The translations under genes were made by a program, and so were the position numbers. From the NCBI GenBank assembly GCA_037903475.1, contig JBAJFG010000041.1, positions 558,001 through 622,000 on the forward strand: DNA of 64,000 nucleotides, read 5' to 3'. Position 1 is the stretch's first letter, and each line of letters starts with the position of its first letter. Of the stretch, positions 37,716-45,726 are shown piece by piece. The notes beneath the pieces are model-generated. The model saw only the letters and a list, made by a program, of their open reading frames with translations. It was not told the DNA's origin and made no database searches. This DNA comes from Ancylostoma caninum. Its lineage: Eukaryota > Nematoda > Chromadorea > Rhabditida > Ancylostomatidae.

Positions 37716-37830
37716 TGCCAGACTTCCAGACATCTACTCCGAAACTTGGCGCGGACGGCCCGCTCTACCATTACCGGCCGGGGAATCACCGGGTAGGAGC
37801 TCTGCCGGCCGGCCGATGGTGAGTCCCCGC
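37716..37830. repeat. Isolated GGCCGGCCGG-rich block
   Basis: Contains ACCGGCCGGGGAATCACCGG and GCCGGCCGGCCGATGGTGAG, similar to the head blocks of the neighbouring SINE copies but without attached A/B boxes. It lies inside plus and minus chance frames. Confidence 0.45.
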
Positions 37831-38029
37831 TGAGCCGAAACAGTGTGAAATTGAATGGTACAACAGCTACAGCTCCAAATCGGGTGCTCAGGGTAGAATT
37901 GTCCAAGATTCAATTGGCCACAGGCAGCGTGACGACTTCTGACAGCTCGGCCATTGGTTGAGCAGTACATCGCACAGAAGAGTTCCGCTATAGATCGGTA
38001 GTGATACAAGGGCAACACAAATAAGCAAT

Positions 38030-38260
38030 TTCACAACAGGAATAGCAAAATATGGCTCTCTGCAAAGTCCTTGCATGTTTCCGTAGTGCTAGCTCAATTC
38101 TACCACCAAATGGATTCGAACCAACCTGACCATTGTTCACGAATGTTTGAGAGTCTGCTGCTTTATCCACTCGGCCAGTCGTGCTTCTAATCTGCTTCAA
38201 TCGGCCGATGCCTTCATCTTTTATCAGTTCACTACTATCATCATCCGAACATTCCGACCG
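38030..38260 (-). mobile_element. tRNA-derived SINE, copy 3
   Basis: On the minus strand: A box TGGCCGAGTGG (38168-38178) and B box GGTTCGAATCC (38112-38122), both perfect matches to tRNA promoter consensus. The A box is exactly that of Ser/Leu tRNAs. The sequence on both sides matches copies 1, 2 and 4. It continues into the GGCCGG block at 38260-38480. Confidence 0.75.
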
Positions 38261-38480
38261 GCCGGCCGGAGGGCTGGATTTGTCGACCCGCCGGCCAGTG
38301 ATGGGTTGCTGCCCAGCCGATAGATGGTGATGAGCCGAGCGCCGGCCGGTAATCAACAGCCGCCCGGCCGGTCGTAGGTATGGTAGAGTGGACCGGTCGG
38401 TGATGGGTTGCTGCCTGGCCGGTGGACGGTAATAAGCCGGGCGCCGGCCGGTCGGCACCTACTGGTCGATCGGGCCGGCC
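38260..38480. repeat. GGCCGG-rich minisatellite with ~100 bp units
   Basis: GTGATGGGTTGCTGCC followed by (CA/TG)GCCG, a GGTGATGAGCCG-like piece and GGGCGCCGGCCGG occurs twice in tandem (about 38296 and 38400). The block sits at the 5' side of SINE copy 3. The long minus-strand frames here are by-products of its composition. Confidence 0.6.
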
Positions 38481-39563
38481 GGTCCAAGTGGTGCCTGCTT
38501 CGCTCGCATTCCTCACTGCCCCAGGGGCTATGAATAATTGGATTTGACCAACTCAGTGCAAATAACCTCTTGAAATGATCCTTGTTTAGCTGCCAGTTGT
38601 GGTAATTTCAGTGATAAGGGTCTACTGGTGTATGAAAACAGAATGAAGGGGTCGGCCGATTCCGTCACAAATGGGATGGAATGTGGGAGAAGAATACGGA
38701 AGAAAATAGTTTCCATTTAGGTCGTGTGTTGGAGGAAGGCGAAGCGGTGCTGGCACATGTACCCAGAAGTGGACCTGCGTAGCGGCAGTTCTCCACTTTT
38801 TAAGGCCAACGCGCCTTTATCACAGTGGACCATTTTCCCCCACCTACGGACGCCGGGCACCTGTAAGGACCCGACTTTCGGCGTCTCTCCATTTTTGGAC
38901 GTTGGCGTACCCTCCTCCTTCAGTGGACCCATTGCATGACGTCTTTGCTCTGTTGGTAGCCGTCGCAGCCCTTCCCCACAGAAGAGCTCGTTGAACGTCA
39001 TTCGACCATCTTCTCAATCTCTTCTCTACCCTATTCCACAACACCACATCTGTTCCTGGACTTTCACACTTCATGGTCTCACAATAACGACCAGTACTCA
39101 ATCGCAGAATTTCGTAACAGTCTGACACACATACTTTTATGCTTACATGCCCACATCCAAGTGGCGGACGCACAAAGTGGGCGGGAGGATGGGGCGTGGG
39201 AAAAAATGGGGTATCGTCCGTGTTGAGGCCGATATGGAAAACGAAATTGATGAGAATACCAAATGTAAGAACAAATGTTCAATAAAAGATTACTGAGAAA
39301 ACAATAACAAAAATAAACAACTTGAACTAAAGTAAGATTTTTATTTTGTAAAATTTTGCAAGATTTGTAAACTAATTTCAAAAACTTGGCGACTGATTCT
39401 CGGGGGTGGGGGGGGGGCGCCATCTCTCGTCTTCCCCCTCCCTCTGCGTCCGCCACTGACATACACATACACAGACAAGAAGAGGAGCGTTATTCTTTAT
39501 TGTAGAAACTGTACATTTCTTTTTCAGCTATCGTTTGTAACACCACCTAATGATGCGCAAAAT

Positions 39564-41087
39564 ATGGACCAACCAGTATTGGCCTTGGAGCAACCAGTAG
39601 CAGAGAAAAGACCAGTACTTCGACAAGCTCAATGTAACTTTTTCATTTATACTCCATCAAATATGGGGAGTATTTTTGCTGATCATAGTGTTCGATCCGT
39701 TGGCGTGTCGTCTGCCCCCTTTCGGACGCCGAATCCTATCACATCGTTGAACTCGTCTGATGCGTTTCCCCAGTTTTGGGTGCCGATGCACAATTTTTGA
39801 AGTACTAACTTCACCTCATCTTATGATCACCATCTTTGATGATTTTGCATTCACCGCCATTTAAACAAATAGGATAGTTCGCTATTACAAAATGTCATAA
39901 AAGGCAAAAATGTTGGATGGGTTCTTGTCTCGGCTCAGTGAAAAATGGTCTTGTTCTCTGTATGGGAGAAAGGAGAAGCGTCACCAAGCTTCAGAAGTTT
40001 TATCGCATCATTTCAGCCAAATCGTCTGCTTCTGGGATGGGAGTGCCATTAACTAATGAAGACCTGAGGCTGCTACAACAGGCAGAGAGGCTGCGTATGT
40101 TTTCTAGACATTGCTTTTATAATATACTGACATTGACTTTAAAACAGCCATAGCGATAGTTGTTGAACAACCTGAAATCATTTCCTCAATCATAACCAAA
40201 TAACTACAATTTTAGTCAAAGAAAAGAGTGCATACGACAACGATGAACCGGAAGCAGCTCCGCGGGTGGATGGACAGGAGCACAAAATTACTCGGAAAAG
40301 CAACGATCCGAACAAGACAGCGATCCCACTGCCTCCGATACGACCCAAACCACAACTGCAATTGCAGCCAACACAACGTCTATCAGAAAAACAGGACATT
40401 GCGAACAGGGCAAAATCAAAAATGTTAACTGCTCGTTGTCCGGTGATACCCATCGCAGCGAAATGCGCTACGAAGAATCTTGGAGCAAAACAAGCAGCCC
40501 AACAGCAAGTCGTTACACAACCAACACCTCAACATACTCCTTCTCAACGACTGGCATTGAATTCCCTCCAAACTAAACCGTCACCGCTACAGCAGTCTCC
40601 TCTCAAACCAGTACCATCATCACCGGCGATTGCTGAGCAGGTACCAATGTCACCAATGTCACCTATGTCACCAGTGGCTGGAAAACCACCGCCACCGTCA
40701 CCGGCGACCGCTAAACTGTCACTATTGCCACCGGCGGTCGGTAAACGAGCACCACAATCGCCGGCGATTGCCAAATGCACACCACGATCGCCGGCGGTTG
40801 CTATACGGACACCACAGTCACCGGCGGTTGCAAAACCGACACCAATGACGATTAATAACCAGGGAGCACCTAAACCGGGTATTGCACGATCCGCACCGGT
40901 TCAAGCGCAAACAAAGCCAGCACTACAGCAACAGGCTCCCAAACCTAAAGGCAACACACCTGCAATACAGTCGCCACGACAGCCTCCTGCTAAACAATTG
41001 CCACAACCGCCAGTCGTCAAGAAAACACTGCAACAAAAAGAAGTTAAAGAAGAAAAGCAAGTTGTTTCAGACTTCATTGCTTTTTGA
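39564..41087 (+). CDS. Proline-rich protein of an unrecognised family (member 2 of 3)
   Basis: Seen: coding exons 39564-39633 (exon opens at 39528 behind CTTTTTCAG), 40017-40094 and 40216-41087 (TGA) join in phase to 339 residues. It begins MDQPVLALEQPVAEKRPVLR. The family block VPLTNEDLRLLQQAERL is followed, after a phase-1 intron, by KEKSAYDNDEPEAAPRVD. Then come about 250 residues rich in Pro, Ala, Gln, Ser and Lys. Residues around 150-230 are a degenerate tandem repeat of SPAxAKxxPxx units. It ends QKEVKEEKQVVSDFIAF. No signal peptide or membrane segment. The NEDLxLLxxAE/YDN arrangement and intron phase equal those of the genes at 34.9 and 44.2 kb. The start is the first ATG after the acceptor, consistent with trans-splicing. 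A frame starting at 39917 (MGSCLG..) lies mostly in intron 1 and is rejected. Function unknown; the tail looks like an intrinsically disordered, possibly SH3/WW-binding region. Confidence 0.72.
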
Positions 41088-41141
41088 TTTCTTCCATTGT
41101 CAATGTTCATTTCAAAAATGTTTCCCATCTGTACATCGATA

Positions 41142-41147
41142 AATAAA
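41142..41147 (+). terminator. Poly(A) signal of family member 2
   Basis: AATAAA 55 bases after the stop; another AATAAA at about 41178. Confidence 0.6.
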
Positions 41148-41189
41148 ATCCGTTAATTTCTGGTTCTTCGTCGTATGAATAAATTAAAA

Positions 41190-42640
41190 GCGTGAGTTCA
41201 AACGCCCATGTAAGTCAATGTATTAGTATTTTGGAAGTTTGGAGTAAAGAAGGAAATTACTGCCTCTACTTTGGGGCTGTGATTTCATACAACTTCTTCA
41301 CCGCTCCGTTTTCTCCCCTCTCTCTTTTCAACCTAGGAAAGCACGATGTCGTTTGGTGCAGTCGTGCGCCAACGACTCATCATCGCTCACGATCTCAACC
41401 TACAAGCTTCTACTATGGCTATTCCATCATCTCTAATCGTGAGAAGTTTGCCTACGATAGATGTGTTAGATTAGAAGCACAATCACTGTGAGAGTCCTGA
41501 ACTTCAGCTACTTTTTCACATAGATTGGTGTACAGGTTAATTTTTTTGTGCTTTGAATTCTTAAGCACAGATTGCAACATCTCAAAATCACGAACTCCTA
41601 GTTTCCGTCCGTTAATCATTGATTTTTCTCACAATAGAAGCAAAAAACAGAGACATCCCTAGATTCTGTATCTGAATCTCTGTCGATTTATTAGCTACTG
41701 TTCTCATTGTGGAAATTCCCGAACAGCTAATTTATTGATACACTGAAGTTGAGCAAGCCGAGATGAGGCGAAAAAATGCAGATAAGAACAGATTCAAACA
41801 TTAGCAGCGGTTTTAGCAAGTCTCACTCTTTCCTACCTGTTCCTACCTGCCTTGCAGCCTCGTTACAAGTTTTCAAAACTGACAGCCTCTTTTACCCCTA
41901 CAGATATATGGACGAGATATGAACCACTTATAATAACACAAAAAATAATTCTATTAACTTAGTCAACAATACCTACAATAACATCCTAAAGCTGGAAACT
42001 ACGCATTTTAGTAACTCTGAAAAGAAATTTCTAGACTTAAATATAAAAATAATAAATGACTATCACAACACAGTAAAATAAAACAGATGATTTTAAGGTT
42101 ATCAGACTATGTTATGGCACTTCACGCATTTTTGAAAACCAAAAATCGTTCCGAAGTGCTACGTTTAGCCCACACTTGTTCACGTTACTGTGACTTTGTA
42201 CTTAGGAATAAGCAATTGATCGATAATCTCAGGGTACCCTTAACCTCTAATACCCAAATCTATCACCGAAAAAATTCTAACATTAAATTCATCACACATT
42301 TTATACCTAATTCTAACATTAAATTAAATAAGAAAAAAATTCTAACATTAAATTCATCACACATCAAATCCCTAGACATGCAAAAATACCGAAAATTTTG
42401 AAATTCCGTAAAATTTCCTCTAAATATGAGTACCTCTTTCAGCCTTTTGCTCTACCACTAAGACCTATTCTTGCCTACCCAGAACGGACTATAAACAACC
42501 CTAGATTCTTTCATATACTCATTACTGACCTGGAGGCTCTGGAAAAAGTCGAAAAACTACTGAGAAACGAAAGATTGAGCCTATGCAGTAGACTCATCTT
42601 AATCACTACAAGAAAGTTGATAGGGCCGCCCAGGCTAAAC
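41190..42640. other. Intergenic, short direct repeats, no supported gene
   Basis: TTCTAACATTAAATTCATCA-type units recur three times at about 42276-42365. Frames at 42087-42401 and 42398-42721 are open but show no family resemblance, and the second runs into the mariner terminus. Otherwise nothing is seen. Confidence 0.4.
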
Positions 42641-42645
42641 AGCTA

Positions 42646-43146
42646 TTGGGTTGATGCAAAAGAAATGGCGCCACTTTTCTCAAAAACATATAATTTTGTT
42701 CGGACAAAGTGTGGCGTATAGGCATGGTACTGTACTTGTTGAACAAAGAAAGCTCTTTCATTCTGTGCATATAAGAGATTTTTCTTGAAGTTAGCAGTCG
42801 TGAGTTGATTGAAAATATCCAGGAACCTCGTTCTCATTTTTTTCAAATTTCCATGAATTTTCTAAAATACAACAAGCGATGCTGTTCAAAATACTTTATC
42901 TGTGTTTTGCAAAGACGTCCAAATCCATTTCATATGTGAGCTCTGGTGCGATGACTTCGCTTCGAGGGAAACATAGATGGATACTTTTTGAAGCAGGCCT
43001 CAGGCACCTGCTCATACGATGAGCAATGTTTCCTCCTATTTGCTATTTAAAGGAAATTTATAGTTTGCCGAAGTTGTTGTTCATTAAAGCTGTGAAAGAA
43101 AGTAGCGTCAACACGGAAAAGCGTCATTTCTTTTGCATCAACCTAA
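42646..43146. mobile_element. Internally deleted mariner with intact termini
   Basis: The left end TTGGGTTGATGCAAAAGAAA and the right end, read inversely, TTAGGTTGATGCAAAAGAAA agree at 19 of 20 positions and continue GG/ACGC. Both ends are flanked by TA (42644-42645, 43147-43148), the mariner target duplication. The sequence is of the TTRGGTTGGTGCAAAAGTAA terminus type known from mariner elements. The interior is only about 450 bp and has no complete transposase, so this is a non-autonomous deletion derivative. Confidence 0.8.
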
Positions 43147-43318
43147 TAAAATACATACAATCAGGAACAGAACCATCGCATTCGACGAAAAGGGAGTCCA
43201 ACAACAAAAAACAGGGCAGGGGCAGTATAGCGGTGCTGGGAGACTAATGCTCCAAATGAGCCGCAATTTTCCTTGGTTGTACGCTGATGAGGACAGCCTC
43301 AAGTAATAACATATAATG

Positions 43319-43324
43319 TTTATT
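43319..43324 (-). terminator. Poly(A) signal of family member 3
   Basis: TTTATT on the plus strand, i.e. AATAAA on the minus strand, about 90 bases after the stop at 43415-43417. Confidence 0.5.
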
Positions 43325-43414
43325 GTTTCAGGGAAACACAGACAATATAGCACATGATTTCAATTAAAATGACGCTAGTTTCTTCAAGTTCTAGAGTGGA
43401 TAGGCACTCGTTCT

Positions 43415-44177
43415 TCAATCTTCTTTTTGCTTCGATGCAGGTGGACCAAAATTATCGTAATCACCTTTGTCAAGAGCTGAAATGAGTAAACACTCCAGAG
43501 TTTGCTAGGAATTTGATGTAAAAGTTTACTAAGATCAAACTCATCAAACTCACCCATTTGTTCTGCAGCAGCCAGTAGTGCTAAGTCTTCTGGCATTGCA
43601 GTCACTTCTTTGTATGATGGTTTAGCCCCTAAATCAAGCAACATGGTGGATTTCTACAGAGTGCGCTGTTCTACTATGCATGTAGAGCTGTTCCACTGTA
43701 CAGCAACGTGACAGTAAGATAACTCACTAGCTGAAGGAGGGCGTGAAGCACTCGGAGTTCGCACATCCGCCACTTGCGTTTTAGCATCTTGCAGCGCCCC
43801 AATTGTTCCTTGCCTTGCTTTTTCTTCCTTTGCTCCTCTTGTTCCCTCAGCAGCTTTTCCATTTTCTCGATCAGTTCTCTTAGCAGCATCCTTCTTTTCC
43901 TTCTCCTCACTTTTCCTCTCTGTTTTCTCATCGCTACTCTTCCTATCAAGTGCCGACTCTGACCTCCCTTCATTTTCCTCTCGGGTGAATTTTCGCTTGC
44001 GCTCTCCATATAAGAATCTTCTCTTCAGCAATGGTTTAACAGCCTCCTGCGATCCGGATGGGTTTGGAGACGAGGGCTCGCTTCTTCTTCTCCAACTTTC
44101 ATGTTGGTACTGAAAGAAAAAAGGGTAGAGAGGAACGAACACTAGGCCAATGACGGTCAACTAACAGAGCCAGGCAT
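43415..44177 (-). CDS. Charged small protein of an unrecognised family (member 3 of 3)
   Basis: Seen on the minus strand: exons 44177-44166 (MPGS), 44109-43728, 43628-43554 and 43476-43415 join in phase to 176 residues. After YQHESWRRRSEPSSPNPSGS comes a long Lys/Glu/Arg-rich region (KTERKSEEKEKKDAAKRTDR), then RTPSASRPPSA. The family block is VTAMPEDLALLAAAEQM, followed after a phase-1 intron by ALDKGDYDNFGPPASKQKED and the stop. The motif order PEDLxLLxxAExM, then YDNxGP, and the intron position match the two genes at 34.9 and 39.6 kb. The third exon's acceptor (GATTTAG at 43629-43635) was chosen because the stronger-looking CTGTAG at 43654 would break the frame. The first exon (12 coding bases) is the least certain. 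No membrane segment or signal peptide. Function unknown. Confidence 0.62.
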
Positions 44178-44437
44178 TCTTCCTTCACTTTTTTCTTCTT
44201 TGGGTTTGGCGCGTAAACAAATACAGCATGTCCATATGTATACAAATACGAGTTGCTGAATAGAATCTTGTCACAAGCAGTAGAATACGTACTTGTTACA
44301 TCATATCACATACAATCAGCAGCTCCAACATGAGCGACCGGAGAGCATCAAAGCAATTCTTGGAATATGACCTACCCTCTTCAGGAGATGTTGTCATCGC
44401 GAATCCTTATCAGAACCTTCCTGCAGAACACATTCAG

Positions 44438-44492
44438 ACTATGTGGTACAACACGGGTGGGTACTCCAGCGCGAACCGCAGCCCAAATGGTC
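44438..44492 (+). repeat. Direct repeat flanking SINE copy 4, left
   Basis: ATGTGGTACAACACGGGTGG followed by GTACTCCAGCGCGAACCGCA GCCC is repeated at 45087-45131 on the far side of the SINE with three or four differences. It is too long and diverged for a simple target-site duplication; see findings. Confidence 0.6.
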
Positions 44493-44532
44493 ATAAAAGC
44501 GTAGAAAAAAAAGAAAAAAACCTAAAAATCGG

Positions 44533-45008
44533 TCGGAATGGTTGGTTGGTGGTAGTGCGCACGTGATAAAGGATGCAGGCAACACCGGTACGAAAGAGAC
44601 CAGCAGCATGCATGGCCTAGTGGATAAAGCAGCGGATTCTCAGTCATTCATAAAGAATGGTCAAGTTGGTTCGAATCCTCTCAGTAATAGAAGAAGGCTA
44701 GCACTACGAAACCATGGACATGACCTGCAAACAGCCATCTTTTCGTATTTCTGATAAAAATTTGCATATTTGTGTTGCTTTTATACTCCGGTGGGTGACT
44801 TTGGATCCACAATTGCTTCGAACCCGGAGCTCCTCCGTGCGAAACTGTGCCCAAGCAGTGACCAAGCTGCCAGAGGTTGTCACGGTGCCGGCGTCCTGCT
44901 GACAGGTGATTGTGGAGAATACCGCCTTGTGCGCTGGATTAGGAGCGGTAGCGCCTGGTGGTTTGCGGGCTCATGGCGGCCTGAACGCGGCTACTTCTCG
45001 GGCGAAAA
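44533..45008 (+). mobile_element. tRNA-derived SINE, copy 4
   Basis: A box TGGCCTAGTGG (44613-44623) and perfect B box GGTTCGAATCC (44668-44678). The following about 330 bases parallel copy 1 almost throughout, ending in GGCTCATGGCGGCCTGAA and TTCTCGGGCG. This and copy 1 are the fullest copies and define an element of about 460-475 bp. Confidence 0.78.
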
Positions 45009-45086
45009 CACCCAAACGCTCGCTCCGACCCTCGCCCCCCCCCCCTCTCGTTCGAAACGCGACTTGCCCCCCGAAACTGTCTGAGT

Positions 45087-45131
45087 ATGTGGTACCACAC
45101 CGATGGGTACTCCAGCGCGAACCGCAGCCCA
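45087..45131 (+). repeat. Direct repeat flanking SINE copy 4, right
   Basis: Second copy of the unit at 44438: ATGTGGTACCACACCGATGG followed by GTACTCCAGCGCGAACCGCA GCCC. Confidence 0.6.
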
Positions 45132-45694
45132 GTGCCGTGTGAGCGGCCTGCCGCTCATGGCACATTTCCATTTTCGCTCTCAGATATCAACGCAAGTCCT
45201 GCAGGCTTCTCGAAATAATGCGGCCGAATTCTCATATGATTACTCTGCGCGACGAGCAGTCGTATTATTAACTTCCCGGCAAAATCAAGTCATTGAAGGC
45301 AGCACCCACGGAATCGCGTCTGAAACTTTTATTGTTTTGGAACCTTGATAATTGCGAAACGTCACGAGCATGGAAAACTTCAGCGTTTCCGAGTTACAAC
45401 CAGTTGAATGTCCAAGATTGAGGATCAGCAGGATCAGTGTGGTGTTGTTCGATCAAGTTGGGGGGGGGGGGGAGCGGAGCGTTGCTGCCAACTGATTTGG
45501 TGGACAGCCATATCTTCTCTTGTTATCATAAGAGTATTTCTTAGTCCTTAGCTTCCCTTTTTTGCAATGTCCAACACGTTGAATTCCTTTATTATCCATC
45601 TTTCAATAAGTCTACTTGTTTAATTACTTGTATGGCTGGTTTGCGGCGGTATCTCATTTTCTCCTCGAATATATGCATGCAAAAATTGACCTTT

Positions 45695-45700
45695 TTTATT
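45695..45700 (-). terminator. Poly(A) signal of the WRAP53 orthologue
   Basis: TTTATT on the plus strand (AATAAA on the minus), 27 bases after the TAA stop at 45727-45729. Confidence 0.6.
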
Positions 45701-45726
45701 TGAACAACAAACAAAACAACTACAGG

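Noticed and set aside
37511..37822. 103-codon plus frame MYGPNYAACGPQQQ...
   Set aside because: The second half is GGCCGG minisatellite sequence. The first half could be an exon but has no joinable partner, so it was not called.
39917..40153. 78-codon frame beginning MGSCLGSVKNG, with a myristoylation-like start
   Set aside because: It overlaps exon 40017-40094 of family member 2 in the same frame, but its first 100 bases lie in the intron. The phase-1 acceptor at 40016 joins perfectly to the upstream exon, so the MGSC start is most likely intronic.
43674..44009. Coiled-coil-looking minus frame (MRKQRGKVRRRKRR...)
   Set aside because: It is the out-of-frame shadow of the Lys/Glu-rich exon of family member 3; its frame is closed upstream by a TGA and has no start exon.
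43654..44160. 168-codon uninterrupted minus frame starting MTVIGLVFVPLYPF
   Set aside because: The hydrophobic start is intron sequence ahead of the TTTCTTTCAG acceptor at 44110, and the tail runs past a perfect GTGAGT donor at 43722-43727. Only 44109-43728 is exon.
33475..44678. Perfect B boxes that look like tRNA genes
   Set aside because: The cloverleaf cannot be closed (no acceptor stem, degenerate anticodon arm), and the boxes occur in four dispersed copies with a common body, so they are SINEs and not functional tRNA genes.
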